From positions 2,666,001 to 2,730,000 of the forward strand of contig NZ_OZ251603.1 of NCBI RefSeq assembly GCF_965243865.1: 64,000 nucleotides of DNA. The letters are read 5' to 3'. The notes beneath the pieces were generated by a model. The model was not told the origin of the DNA. It did no database searches and was given only the letters and a program-made list of their open reading frames with translations. How positions within the stretch are numbered: the stretch's first letter is position 1; each line of letters begins with the position of its first letter. This document shows, one piece after another, positions 9,350 to 18,528 of the stretch. The translations under genes and the position numbers were made by a program. This DNA comes from Hyphomicrobium_A sp965243865. Its GTDB lineage: Bacteria; Pseudomonadota; Alphaproteobacteria; Rhizobiales; Hyphomicrobiaceae.

Positions 9350-10446
9350 TCGCACGAACAAAAAAGTTTGCTGGCCGGTCGCTGATGCTGACCTTGCCTC
9401 TGTTGGCGCTCGTTGGATGTGATGAGGCGAAGGATCAGCCCGCGCCGCCTCCGCGTCCCGTGCTCACGGTCGTTGTCTCCGGGCCGCACGCCGAGGTGCT
9501 ATCTTTCGCAGGCACTGTCGAGCCACGCTACCGTGCCGACCTGAGCTTCAGGGTGCTGGGTCGTATCGTTGCGCGCGATGTCGAGGTCGGCGACGTCGTT
9601 CACAAGGGGCAGCGCGTGGCGGCGCTCGATCCGACGGCGCTGCAACTTGCCGTGCGCAGCCAGCGCGCAGCGCTCGCCAATGCACAGGCGACGCTCACCA
9701 ATGCCGCCGCGGTCGAGGAGCGCCAACGCGCCCTGCGCGATCGCAACGTGACCGCACAAGCAACGTTCGAAACAGCTGAGCAGGCGCGCATTGCGGCCGA
9801 GGCAGAGGTGACGCGCACGCAGTCCGGGCTCAGCAAGGCGGAGGAGCAACTCACCTACACAGAGCTGCGCAGCGACTTCGACGGCGTCGTGACTGCCATC
9901 AGCGCGGAGGTCGGCCAAGTCGTCTCCGTCGGGCAAACCGTCATCACCGTCGCACGGCCGGACGTGCGCGAAGCTGTCGTGGATATTCCAGAGACGGCTA
10001 GCCGCAATATCGGTCCGGGGACGCAGTTCGAAATCAGCCAGCAGCTCGATGAAAGCCGGAGCACTTCTGGTGTCCTCCGCGAGATCGCGCCCGAAGCGGA
10101 CGCCATCACCCGCTCGCGCCGTGCACGCATCACCCTTTCCGAGCCGCCCGAAACTTTCCGCCTTGGCACCACTGTGACCGTGAAGATCAAGCCAGCCGCG
10201 GGCACACCACACAACGTCCGACTGCCGGCCTCGGCCTTGATCGAGCGCGGCGGCGGATCAAGCGTCTTCATCGTCAACGAAAAGACGGGTGCCGTTGCCG
10301 AGGTGCCGGTCGAAGTTGTCGGTCATAGCGGTGGTTCGGTCATCGTTGCCGGAGCGCTGTCGGCTGGGACGCACGTCGTTTCGGCAGGCGTTAAGAGCCT
10401 GTCCGTCGGCGAACACGTCCGCATCGAAGTGGGAGCAGTCCGCTGA
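9346..10446 (+). CDS. RND efflux periplasmic adaptor, lipoprotein (second)
   Basis: A 366-residue second HlyD-family adaptor. The ATG at 9346 overlaps the stop of the first adaptor (ATGA), indicating translational coupling. It has a lipobox-like LVGC (about Cys24), conserved FRVLGRIVARDVEVGD and a helical hairpin. It resembles the upstream adaptor throughout, so the pair probably arose by duplication. Two adaptors beside one pump are known for some RND systems and may form a mixed ring; this is inference. Confidence 0.9.
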   Translation: MIARTKKFAGRSLMLTLPLLALVGCDEAKDQPAPPPRPVLTVVVSGPHAEVLSFAGTVEPRYRADLSFRVLGRIVARDVEVGDVVHKGQRVAALDPTALQLAVRSQRAALANAQATLTNAAAVEERQRALRDRNVTAQATFETAEQARIAAEAEVTRTQSGLSKAEEQLTYTELRSDFDGVVTAISAEVGQVVSVGQTVITVARPDVREAVVDIPETASRNIGPGTQFEISQQLDESRSTSGVLREIAPEADAITRSRRARITLSEPPETFRLGTTVTVKIKPAAGTPHNVRLPASALIERGGGSSVFIVNEKTGAVAEVPVEVVGHSGGSVIVAGALSAGTHVVSAGVKSLSVGEHVRIEVGAVR

Positions 10447-13400
10447 TGCAGAAGCCGTTCAATCTTTCCGAGTGGGCACTCGCGCACCGCTCCCTCGTCA
10501 CATATTTCATGCTGGTATTCTCGCTCGCCGGCTTCTTCTCGTATCTCAACCTTGGCCGCGAGGAAGACCCCGCTTTCACCATCAAGACGATGGTGATCGT
10601 CGCGCAGTGGCCCGGTGCCTCGGCCGAGGAAACCACGGAGCAGATCACAGACCGTATCGAAAAGAAGCTCGAAGAGCTGGAGTCGCTCGACTATACGCGC
10701 TCCATCACCACGCCGGGCGAGACCACCATCTTCGTCAACCTTCGCGATTCGACCAAAGCCAGCGATGTTGCGCCGACCTGGATGCTGATCCGCAACATGA
10801 TCGGCGACATTCAGGGGCAATTTCCAAGCGGCGTCGTTGGACCGTTCTACAACGACCGCTTCGGCGACGTGTATGGCAATATCTATGCCTTCACCTCCGA
10901 CGGCCTCACCCAGCGTCAGTTGCGCGACTACGTCGAGCAGGTGCGCGCCAAGGTGCTCACCGTGCCGAACGTTGGTAAGGTCGACATTGTCGGAGCCCAG
11001 GACGAAGTGGTCTTCCTGGAATTCTCGCCGCGTAAGATCGCCGCCTACGGCATCAACCAGCAAGCCATTGTTTCCGCACTTCAGGCGCAGAACGCAATCG
11101 TGCCGTCGGGCGTGATCGAGGCCGGCGCCGAGCGGATCAACCTGCGCGTCAGCGGCCAGTTCACCTCCGAAAAGGATCTGCAGTCGGTCAACCTGCGCAT
11201 CGACGACCGCTTCTTCCGACTGAGCGACGTTGCCACCATCCGCCGCGGCTATGTCGATCCGCCGAGCGCGCTGTTCCGCTACAACGGCGAGCCCGCCATT
11301 GGTCTGGCCATCGGTATGCGCCCGAAGGCGAACCTTCTGAAGTTCGGTGAAGCGCTGCACGAGGAGATGTCCCGCATCTCTGCCGAACTCCCAGTTGGCA
11401 TTGATGTGCATCTCGTTTCCGACCAGCCCCTCATCGTCGAGGAGGCCGTGTTCGGCTTCACGCGCGCACTGTTCGAGGCCGTCGCGATTGTGCTCATCGT
11501 CAGCTTCGTGTCGCTCGGCATGCGCGCAGGCATGGTCGTCGCGCTGTCGATCCCGCTCGTTCTCGCTATAACCTTCATGGTCATGGCCAATTCAGGCATC
11601 ACGCTGCAGCGCATATCGCTCGGCGCGCTCATCATTGCGCTCGGACTGCTCGTCGATGACGCCATGATTGCGGTCGAGATGATGGTGGCGCGTCTCGAGG
11701 TGGGCGACCCTCTCGAAAAGGCTGCCAGCTACGTCTACACGTCCACCGCCTTTCCCATGCTCACTGGCACGCTGGTGACGGTCGCTGGCTTCATCCCCAT
11801 TGCCTTCAACGGCAGCGCCGCGGGCGAATTCACGTTCACGCTGTTTGTCGTTCTCGCCGTGTCGCTGCTCGTTTCATGGATCGTCGCGGTGCTGTTCACG
11901 CCGCTGCTCGGTGTCTGGCTTCTCCCAAAGAGCATGCACAAGCACCATGACAAGCCCAGCCTGCTGTCTCGAATATTCAACGGCTTGCTCCGCGCTTGTA
12001 TGCGCCACCGTTGGCTCACCATCGGCGCCACGCTCGCCATGTTTGTTGCTTCGATTGTCGGTATGGGCTTCGTGCAGCAGCAGTTCTTCCCCTCGTCAGA
12101 TCGGGTCGAGCTGATCGTCGATTGGAATCTGCCGCAGAATGCCTCCATCGTCGAAACCAAGGCGCAGATGACGCGCTTCGAGAAGGAAGCGCTCGCGGGC
12201 GACCCGGACGTCGTGCGCTGGTCGTCCTATATCGGCCAGGGCGCCATGCGCTTCGTGCTCTCCTTCGACGTGCAGCCGCAGCATGAGTCGTTTGGCCAGA
12301 CCGTTATCGTCACCAAGGATCTGGAAGCCAGAAACCGCCTGCAGAAGAAGCTGGATGCGTTCGTACGGCGTGAGTTCGTCGGCACTGACGCTAACGTCAA
12401 GCTGCTCGACATTGGCCCGCCCGTCGGCCGGCCGGTGCAGTACCGATTGAGTGGCCCCGACCTTCAGACCGTTCGCACGCTCGCACAGCAGCTTGCGACA
12501 GTCGTCGGCGCTAGCAAGCGAATCGGCGACGTGGTCTTCGACTGGAACGAGCCCGCACGTGTTGTGAAAGTGAACGTGCTGCAGGACAAGGCGCGCCTTC
12601 TCGGCCTGACCTCTGAGGATATCTCGTCCACGCTGAACGGCATCGTTGGCGGCAACACGATCACCCAGATCCGCGACGACATCTATCTTGTCAACGTAAC
12701 CGCCCGCGCGCAGGCGGCCGAACGCGGTGCCATTGAGACGCTGCAGAATCTCCAGCTTTCGGCATCGAACGGCCAGCCTGTTCCGCTCGCTGCCGTTGCC
12801 ACCTTCGAGTACGGTCAGGAGCAACCGGTCATTTGGCGCCGCAATCGCCTGCCGACCATCACCATCAAGGCAGGCACCATCGGCGCAGTTCAACCCGCAA
12901 CGGTCGTCGCCGAGCTTGCGCCCGGCATCGACAAGTTCAACGCAGCGCTTCCCGCCGGCTACCACGTCGTCACTGGCGGCGCAGTGGAGGAAAGCGCCAA
13001 GGGCCAGGGACCGATCATCGCAATCGTGCCGTTCATGCTGTTCGTGATGGCGACCATCCTCATGATCCAGCTTCAAAGCTTCCAGCGCCTGTTCCTCGTC
13101 GTCGCTGTCGCCCCGCTTGGGCTGATCGGTGTCGTCGCCGCTTTGCTTCCCAGCGGCGCGCCAATGGGCTTCGTCGCCACACTGGGTGTGCTGGCGTTGA
13201 TCGGCATCCTGATCCGCAACTCCGTCATCCTGGTCGTACAGATCGAACATTTGCGCGATGAAGGCGTTGCTGCGTGGCAAGCCGTTCTCGAGGCAACCGA
13301 GCACCGCATGCGGCCCATCATGCTCACTGCCGCTGCGGCCAGCCTCGCGCTCATCCCAATCTCCCGCGAGGTATTCTGGGGGCCGATGGCCTACGCAATG

Positions 13401-13541
13401 ATGGGTGGCATCATCGTCGGTACCGTCCTCACGCTGCTGTTCCTGCCGGCGCTTTATGTCGCCTGGTTCCGCATCAAGGAGCCAGCGGGTCATCCGGGGC
13501 CCGCTCCGAGCCATGGCGTTCTAGCCGATGCGCCAGCCTGA
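10446..13541 (+). CDS. RND family efflux permease (AcrB/MexB-like)
   Basis: A 1031-residue inner-membrane proton-driven pump of typical AcrB length. TM1 near residue 15, two large periplasmic loops, and the TM4 acidic pair in GLLVDDAMIAVE that carries the proton relay. The start overlaps the stop of the second adaptor by one base, so the three genes form a tight operon. The TetR dyad upstream suggests inducible expression. The substrate is not predictable; drugs, solvents or lipids are all possible. Confidence 0.95.
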   Translation: MQKPFNLSEWALAHRSLVTYFMLVFSLAGFFSYLNLGREEDPAFTIKTMVIVAQWPGASAEETTEQITDRIEKKLEELESLDYTRSITTPGETTIFVNLRDSTKASDVAPTWMLIRNMIGDIQGQFPSGVVGPFYNDRFGDVYGNIYAFTSDGLTQRQLRDYVEQVRAKVLTVPNVGKVDIVGAQDEVVFLEFSPRKIAAYGINQQAIVSALQAQNAIVPSGVIEAGAERINLRVSGQFTSEKDLQSVNLRIDDRFFRLSDVATIRRGYVDPPSALFRYNGEPAIGLAIGMRPKANLLKFGEALHEEMSRISAELPVGIDVHLVSDQPLIVEEAVFGFTRALFEAVAIVLIVSFVSLGMRAGMVVALSIPLVLAITFMVMANSGITLQRISLGALIIALGLLVDDAMIAVEMMVARLEVGDPLEKAASYVYTSTAFPMLTGTLVTVAGFIPIAFNGSAAGEFTFTLFVVLAVSLLVSWIVAVLFTPLLGVWLLPKSMHKHHDKPSLLSRIFNGLLRACMRHRWLTIGATLAMFVASIVGMGFVQQQFFPSSDRVELIVDWNLPQNASIVETKAQMTRFEKEALAGDPDVVRWSSYIGQGAMRFVLSFDVQPQHESFGQTVIVTKDLEARNRLQKKLDAFVRREFVGTDANVKLLDIGPPVGRPVQYRLSGPDLQTVRTLAQQLATVVGASKRIGDVVFDWNEPARVVKVNVLQDKARLLGLTSEDISSTLNGIVGGNTITQIRDDIYLVNVTARAQAAERGAIETLQNLQLSASNGQPVPLAAVATFEYGQEQPVIWRRNRLPTITIKAGTIGAVQPATVVAELAPGIDKFNAALPAGYHVVTGGAVEESAKGQGPIIAIVPFMLFVMATILMIQLQSFQRLFLVVAVAPLGLIGVVAALLPSGAPMGFVATLGVLALIGILIRNSVILVVQIEHLRDEGVAAWQAVLEATEHRMRPIMLTAAAASLALIPISREVFWGPMAYAMMGGIIVGTVLTLLFLPALYVAWFRIKEPAGHPGPAPSHGVLADAPA

Positions 13542-13569
13542 GCATTTAAGCACACGCGTTGGTGGGGGA

Positions 13570-14100
13570 ATGATGTTGTCAGTAACTCGTGAAGAGCGCA
13601 TCGGTCTGTTTGTCGACGGCATCAGCCTGCATCATGCGGCGGACGTGCTGCAGTTGAGGATCGACTTCAAACGCCTGCTTGCCCTCTTCCGCCAGCGCGG
13701 GCGGCTTGTGCGGGCGCACTACTATACGGTCTCGCTGCAAGAGGCCGACCCAAACCCGCAGAAACCCCTGCTGGACTGGCTGACCTTCAACGGTTTCACC
13801 GTGGTGACGCGCAAAGCGATGGACAGCCACGAAAGCGCGAATGCCCTCGCATTAGCAGTCAACATCAGTGTCGACGCGATGCAGCTTGCCGCCAATCTCG
13901 ATCGCATAGTGCTCGTGTCCCAGTGTCGTGAACTGCAGCGCCTCATCGATGCGCTCAAAATCATGGGACGCAACGTGAGCGTCGTCTCGACATTGCGCAA
14001 CCACATGGTGGCCGACGAGCTGCGCCGTCAGGCCGACGAGTTTCTCGATCTGGATGATCTGCGGCCGATCTTGAGCGCCGATGTGTCGGAAAACGCGTAG
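13570..14100 (+). CDS. NYN-domain (LabA/DUF88-like) protein
   Basis: 176 residues. The pattern IGLFVDGISLHH near the N terminus supplies the first conserved Asp of NYN/PIN-like nuclease folds, followed by a Rossmann-like core with DRIVLVSQCREL and MGRNVSVVS. It belongs to the LabA/DUF88 branch. GGTGGGGG lies just upstream; ATG 13570 is chosen but ATG 13573 has better spacing. It begins 28 bp after the RND permease, so it may be co-transcribed with it. Nuclease activity is inferred from the family only. Confidence 0.78.
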   Translation: MMLSVTREERIGLFVDGISLHHAADVLQLRIDFKRLLALFRQRGRLVRAHYYTVSLQEADPNPQKPLLDWLTFNGFTVVTRKAMDSHESANALALAVNISVDAMQLAANLDRIVLVSQCRELQRLIDALKIMGRNVSVVSTLRNHMVADELRRQADEFLDLDDLRPILSADVSENA

Positions 14101-14123
14101 CAGCCACGCTCACACGCAGCGCT

Positions 14124-14396
14124 TCAGAGCCCCGATTGACCGCGTTTGCTGAATAGGGCCGTCACCACCGCGACGATGATGGCTGCTGGAATGGCGATGA
14201 GCAGCAACGCGCCGACGGCGACAGCGACACCGAAGAAGAGGAATGCCAGGAAGACGAGGGTCAGCAATCCGCTGAGCATGGCGCCGGCAGCCAGCAGCCA
14301 CGCGCGCCACCCCGTCACGACAGTGGTGCGCCCGTTCCTCTCGACAACCAACATCGGCCGTTGTTCGTCCATGCGCAGCTCCCGCGAGTGAGGCAT
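14124..14396 (-). CDS. Small two-helix membrane protein
   Basis: 90 residues or about 82 if the second ATG is used. A short polar N terminus (ERNGRTTVVTGWRAW) is followed by two strongly hydrophobic segments rich in Leu/Ala/Val (about 33-55 and 58-80), then a basic tail. I do not recognise the family. It converges on the NYN gene and is divergent from the GST gene. Confidence 0.6.
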   Translation of the reverse strand: MPHSRELRMDEQRPMLVVERNGRTTVVTGWRAWLLAAGAMLSGLLTLVFLAFLFFGVAVAVGALLLIAIPAAIIVAVVTALFSKRGQSGL

Positions 14397-14499
14397 GCTG
14401 GCTGATGCGGCGCTCGCCCGTCAAGTCTTATGGCTCTACGGGCGATTGCCTGATCCACGCCATCAGGTAAAAGGCATCCGCGTCTGGAGGATGTACGCC

Positions 14500-15249
14500 A
14501 TGATCGATCTCTATTATTGGACGACGCCCAACGGGCATAAGGTCACGATCTTCCTCGAAGAAGCGAAGCTGCCTTATCGCATTCGACCGGTGAACATCTC
14601 CAAGGGCGATCAGTTCAAGCCGCAGTTCTTGCGCTATGCCCCGAACAATCGCATTCCCGCGATCGTCGATAAAGATCCAGCCGACGGCGGCGACCCGATC
14701 AGCATTTTCGAATCGGGCGCCATACTTCAGTATCTCGCCGAGAAGACCGGACGCTTCCTGCCGAAGAACGTTCGCGGCCGTGTCGAGGTGATGCAATGGC
14801 TGTTCTGGCAGATGTCTGGCCTCGGGCCGATGGCCGGTCAGAACCACCACTTCGCGGTCTACGCTGCAGAGCGCATCCCCTACGCCATCGACCGCTACGT
14901 GAAGGAGACCAATCGACTCTACGGCGTCCTAAACAAGCAGCTCGCTGGCCGCGAGTTTATTGCGGGTGCCTATTCGATCGCTGACATGGCCTGCTACCCA
15001 TGGATCGTCCCCTATGAGCGGCAGGGGCAGAACCTTGATGATTTCCCGCACTTGCGACGCTGGTTCCTCGCCATGGGCGAGCGGCCGGCAGTGCAGCGCG
15101 CCTATGAGATCGCCGCAAAGGTCAACACAAAGGCGACCGTGACCAAAAGCGCCAAGAAGGTACTCTTTGGACAGAATGCGAAGACACTCACAAAGAAGGT
15201 GCCCCGAAAGCCCGCACGCAAATCACCCGCTAAGCCTCGCTCGCGCTAA
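14500..15249 (+). CDS. Glutathione S-transferase family protein (YghU/YfcG-like)
   Basis: 249 residues from ATG 14500, which lies 9 bases after TGGAGG; ATG 14491 is too close to it. The thioredoxin-like N-terminal domain begins MIDLYYWTTPNGHKV and has the glutathione-binding ESGAILQYLAE motif. The helical C-terminal domain has the GST N-capping pattern YSIADMACYPW. This is the nu-class disulfide-reductase branch. The last ~35 residues form a Lys/Ala/Pro-rich tail that is unusual for the family. Its 3' end overlaps the hmuV stop by four bases, convergently. Confidence 0.87.
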   Translation: MIDLYYWTTPNGHKVTIFLEEAKLPYRIRPVNISKGDQFKPQFLRYAPNNRIPAIVDKDPADGGDPISIFESGAILQYLAEKTGRFLPKNVRGRVEVMQWLFWQMSGLGPMAGQNHHFAVYAAERIPYAIDRYVKETNRLYGVLNKQLAGREFIAGAYSIADMACYPWIVPYERQGQNLDDFPHLRRWFLAMGERPAVQRAYEIAAKVNTKATVTKSAKKVLFGQNAKTLTKKVPRKPARKSPAKPRSR

Positions 15250-16046
15250 GTCCGGCGCGTATACGGCAGCACGAAGGGAATTCCGGCGTCCGGCGTCGTG
15301 TTGGTTCGCACCTCGCAGCCATACGAGCGCGAGAGCAACGCATCGTTTATGACCTCCTGCGCCGAGCCGCGCGCGGCAATCTCGCCGCGGCACATCAGCA
15401 CCAGCTCGTCGGCGAAGGCCGCCGCTAAATTGAGATCATGCAGCACCGCCAGCACGGCGCGGCCTCCCTCAGCCTGCCGGCGCGCTTCCTCCAGCACCAG
15501 TCCCTGATGCGCAAGATCGAGGCTTGCAGTGGGCTCGTCCAGCATGAGGATTGATGATGATCCGCGTCCTTCTCGGTCCGCAACGGTGAGCTGCAGCAGC
15601 GCCCGCGCAATGTGCACGCGTTGCTTCTCGCCGCCAGACAGGTGCGTGTAGAAGCGGTCCGCGATGGCCACGAGCCCGACAGTGCGCAGGCAGTCCATCG
15701 CCATACGCTCTATCTGCGCCGACGCCGCGCCGAACCCAGGCACGGTTGCCCCCAAAAGCACCACCTCGCGCGCAGTGAACGGAAACGACAGCGCTGTTGC
15801 CTGCGGAACCACCGCGCGCCTGCGTGCCAGGGCGGCGGCGTCGAAGCTGCGGAGTGAGCGTCCATCCAGTTCCACCGCTCCGGACGTCGGCCGCAATTCA
15901 CCGGACAAGAGTCGCAGCAGCGTGGACTTGCCGGCGCCGTTCGGCCCGATGATGGCAACGAGGCGCCCCGGCCGCAGCGCAAGGTCGACCTTCGAGACCA
16001 GCGTCTTTCCGCCGATTTGATAGGTGAGCGATGAAGCTTGCAGCAT
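15246..16046 (-). CDS. hmuV: Haem ABC transporter ATP-binding protein HmuV
   Basis: 266 residues. Walker A GPNGAGKST (34-42), signature LSGGEKQR, Walker B ILMLDEPTAS and a switch His in LHDLN are all present. It energises haem import through HmuU. Its start lies 3 bp after the hmuU stop, in the minus-strand order hmuP-hmuT-hmuU-hmuV, so it is the last gene of the uptake operon. Confidence 0.93.
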   Translation of the reverse strand: MLQASSLTYQIGGKTLVSKVDLALRPGRLVAIIGPNGAGKSTLLRLLSGELRPTSGAVELDGRSLRSFDAAALARRRAVVPQATALSFPFTAREVVLLGATVPGFGAASAQIERMAMDCLRTVGLVAIADRFYTHLSGGEKQRVHIARALLQLTVADREGRGSSSILMLDEPTASLDLAHQGLVLEEARRQAEGGRAVLAVLHDLNLAAAFADELVLMCRGEIAARGSAQEVINDALLSRSYGCEVRTNTTPDAGIPFVLPYTRRT

Positions 16047-16049
16047 TCT

Positions 16050-17141
16050 TCACTCCATGCCGCCGATGCCGCGCTTCATGACGAGATGCAGGAAGACCGG
16101 CGCGCCGATGCCAGCCATAACGATGCCGATCGGCAGCTCTGCCGGCGTCACCATCATCCGCGCCGCGATGTCGGCCGCTAGCATCAGCGTTGCACCAAGC
16201 AGCGCGCTGCCCGGCAGCACCACGCGATGATCTGGGCCTGCCAGCAGACGCACCACATGCGGCACCACAATGCCGACGAAGCCGATAACGCCCGCCATGG
16301 CCACCGCTGCGCCAACCGACGCGGCCGTCACGATAATGGCGATGGTCTTGGTCCGCTCGACGTTGACGCCCAGATGGAAAGCTTCCGACTCTCCAAGCAG
16401 AAACCCATTGAGCCCGCGTATCAGCGCCGGAGTCATCACCACGATCAGCACGGCAAACGGCATCACGGCGAACACCTTCGGCCAGGTCGATCCGCCAAGG
16501 CTGCCCATCGACCAGAACGTCAGGTCGCGCAGTTCGCGGTCATCGCTCGCGTATGCGATGAGCCCCGTGAGCGCGCCCGACAATGCACCCAGAGCGATGC
16601 CGGCTAGCAGGAGCGTCCCGACCATGAGCTGGTCATGGCGCCCGGCAATCAAAACCAGCAATCCCGTTGTCGCGACGCCGCCCACGAATGCCGCAACCGG
16701 TAGCGCATAGACTCCCAGCGGCTGCAGCAGTGGTGCCGCGATGCCGTTGCCGAGCGCGATGGTGGCCACCGCCGCAAGCGCAGCACCCGACGACACGCCG
16801 ATCAAGCCGGGGTCGGCCAGAGGATTGCGAAACAGCCCCTGCATGATCGCGCCGGCAACCGCCAGGCTCGCACCGACAAACATGCCGATCAGTGTGCGCG
16901 GCATGCGGATGTCGATCAGGACAAGCTGCTCGCGCGCTGCCGAGGCATCGCTCGTCATCCCGAGCGCCGATGAGATCGCCCGCGGCAGCGAGCCGAGCGA
17001 AATCCCTGTCGGCCCGAGTGCCAGCGAGGCCGTCGCGGCCACGGCGAGCAGCACGGCGGCGCCCACGACGAGCTGCGCAGTGCTGAGCGGATGTGCGGAA
17101 CGCTTCTTGCTGCCGGGCAGTACCAGAGCCTCGCTCGTCAT
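16050..17141 (-). CDS. hmuU: Haem ABC transporter permease HmuU (FecCD family)
   Basis: 363 residues with about ten hydrophobic helices and FecCD/BtuC signatures such as RMPRTLIGMFVGASLAVAGA and NPLADPGLIGVSSGAALA. It forms the homodimeric inner-membrane channel for haem. The start overlaps the hmuT stop (17138-17141, ATGA). The pairing with HmuV and HmuT assigns haem rather than siderophore as the substrate. Confidence 0.93.
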   Translation of the reverse strand: MTSEALVLPGSKKRSAHPLSTAQLVVGAAVLLAVAATASLALGPTGISLGSLPRAISSALGMTSDASAAREQLVLIDIRMPRTLIGMFVGASLAVAGAIMQGLFRNPLADPGLIGVSSGAALAAVATIALGNGIAAPLLQPLGVYALPVAAFVGGVATTGLLVLIAGRHDQLMVGTLLLAGIALGALSGALTGLIAYASDDRELRDLTFWSMGSLGGSTWPKVFAVMPFAVLIVVMTPALIRGLNGFLLGESEAFHLGVNVERTKTIAIIVTAASVGAAVAMAGVIGFVGIVVPHVVRLLAGPDHRVVLPGSALLGATLMLAADIAARMMVTPAELPIGIVMAGIGAPVFLHLVMKRGIGGME

Positions 17142-18076
17142 TTTTCCGCGCTCGCGCGCTTTATCGCCAGCTCCGGATAGAGCGCGATCATGAGTTCGCG
17201 TGCAGCGCGCGCGCAGCGCGGCCCGAAGCCCAGCAGATATAGCGCATTCATCTCGATGATTTTGTTCTGCTTCAGGGCGGGGCTGTCGGCCAGCGCCCTT
17301 ACGGTCGAAACTGGATCAGACGGAGGGCCGGAACGACCGCTCTGCATGGTGACGACCACGTCCGGCGCGAGCTCCACGCCCGCTTCATCGGCGAGCGGCT
17401 TGTAGCCGTGCGCATCACCCGCCGCGTTGACGGCTCCGGCGAGCTTGAAGATCGCATCTGCCGCCGTTCCGGTGCCTGCAACAGTCGCCCGCCCGTTCTG
17501 TACGCTCAGCACGAATAGAGCGCGTTTCGGCGAGGCGATCTTGGCGCGCTGCTCTGCAAGCAAGGCGAAATCGGATTCGACCTCCCTCGCCAGCGCCTCG
17601 CCCGCCGCCTCCGCATCGACAACCGACGCGATGAATCGGATTTTCGCGGCAACGCCTTCCGGCGTCTTGTCATCCGGCACGACCACGTAGGGGATCGATG
17701 ACGATTGCAGCACCGAGACCACGGGAGGCGGTCCCGCATCCTTGGCCGCAATGATCAAGGTCGGATTGGTGGAAAGAACGCCCTCGGCAGACAGCGCGCG
17801 CATGTAGCCGACGTTTGTCTTCGTCCCGAGCGCCTGCGGAGGATGCTGACTGGTCGTGTCGACAGCAATGACTTTCCCGTCCGCGTTCAGTGCGTAGAGA
17901 ATCTCGGTGATATCGCCACCGATGGACAAGATGCGCGAGGTGTCCCCTATGGTGACCTTGCGACCACTGCCGTCGACGATGGTCTTATCGGCCAGCGCCG
18001 ACCCGGCGACCAGCATCAGCGCTGTTGCGACAGCGACACGCAGCGTCTCGAATGCGTACAGGCGACGAAGAAACAT
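17138..18076 (-). CDS. hmuT: Haem-binding periplasmic protein HmuT
   Basis: 312 residues with an N-terminal signal peptide (VAVATALMLVAGSALA, cleavage near 29) and the cluster A substrate-binding fold of haem/vitamin B12 binding proteins. It receives haem from the outer-membrane receptor and delivers it to HmuUV. It starts 6 bp downstream of the hmuP stop and overlaps hmuU by 4 bp. Confidence 0.92.
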   Translation of the reverse strand: MFLRRLYAFETLRVAVATALMLVAGSALADKTIVDGSGRKVTIGDTSRILSIGGDITEILYALNADGKVIAVDTTSQHPPQALGTKTNVGYMRALSAEGVLSTNPTLIIAAKDAGPPPVVSVLQSSSIPYVVVPDDKTPEGVAAKIRFIASVVDAEAAGEALAREVESDFALLAEQRAKIASPKRALFVLSVQNGRATVAGTGTAADAIFKLAGAVNAAGDAHGYKPLADEAGVELAPDVVVTMQSGRSGPPSDPVSTVRALADSPALKQNKIIEMNALYLLGFGPRCARAARELMIALYPELAIKRASAEK

Positions 18077-18082
18077 TTGTCC

Positions 18083-18271
18083 TCACTTTGTCAGGATGAG
18101 CTTGCCGTTGGCGGTGATGCGCAAGCGGTAGTCCTGGCCGTCATGCTCGAGGATTGCCTCTTTGCCGCCTTGCAGAATTTCAGACACGAGAACGCGCACT
18201 TTCTTGTTTTGTGTCTCGCTGTTGGCTTCGGATTCGTGTGCGTCTTTTCTTGCGTCGACGGCGGCCGTCAT
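18083..18271 (-). CDS. hmuP: Hemin uptake protein HmuP (HemP family)
   Basis: 62 residues from ATG 18271, preceded by CACGGAG at suitable spacing; an upstream ATG at 18319 would add 16 residues. The C-terminal half has the HemP/HmuP pattern: a basic VRVLVSEILQGGKEA segment, then HDGQDYRLRITANGKLILTK at the end. In rhizobia HmuP is needed for expression of the haem receptor; a regulatory role here is inferred from the family. First gene of the minus-strand hmu operon. Confidence 0.9.
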   Translation of the reverse strand: MTAAVDARKDAHESEANSETQNKKVRVLVSEILQGGKEAILEHDGQDYRLRITANGKLILTK

Positions 18272-18528
18272 GACCTGCGCTCCGTGATTTTCGTTCTGGC
18301 CTCTTTGCGAGTGCAGCACGCGCGCTGAGTGTCGATGCCGAGCGCCGATGATGCTGCAATCGCAATGTTGACTTCAATAGTCATAAAAGATTACTTTGCA
18401 CAAGCCCGGTTAACCGGGATCTTTTGCGCTTGCCTCCAGTCGGGGCCAGTGCGAGGCGAGCCCGCCAGTACGCTTATCGTGCGTGAGCCAGCCAGCCCTT
18501 TGCGTTCAGAGTTGGGGGTAGCTGAGTC
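18272..18528. promoter_or_regulatory. Divergent hmuP / haem receptor control region
   Basis: A 257-bp region shared by the two haem transcripts. An AT-rich core at about 18366-18400 includes TTGACT and the small dyad GACT-TCAAT-AGTC. It is followed by a perfect 14-bp palindrome, CCCGGTTAACCGGG (18405-18418), with ATCTTTT after it, which could be a weak terminator or attenuator in the receptor leader. No clear Irr, RirA or Fur consensus was found by eye. TTGGGGGTAG at about 18510 is the receptor ribosome site. Confidence 0.55.

Noticed and set aside
18360..18420. Irr or RirA box in the hmu control region
   Set aside because: AT-rich sequence and small dyads are present, but no stretch fits either consensus by eye; a matrix scan would be needed.
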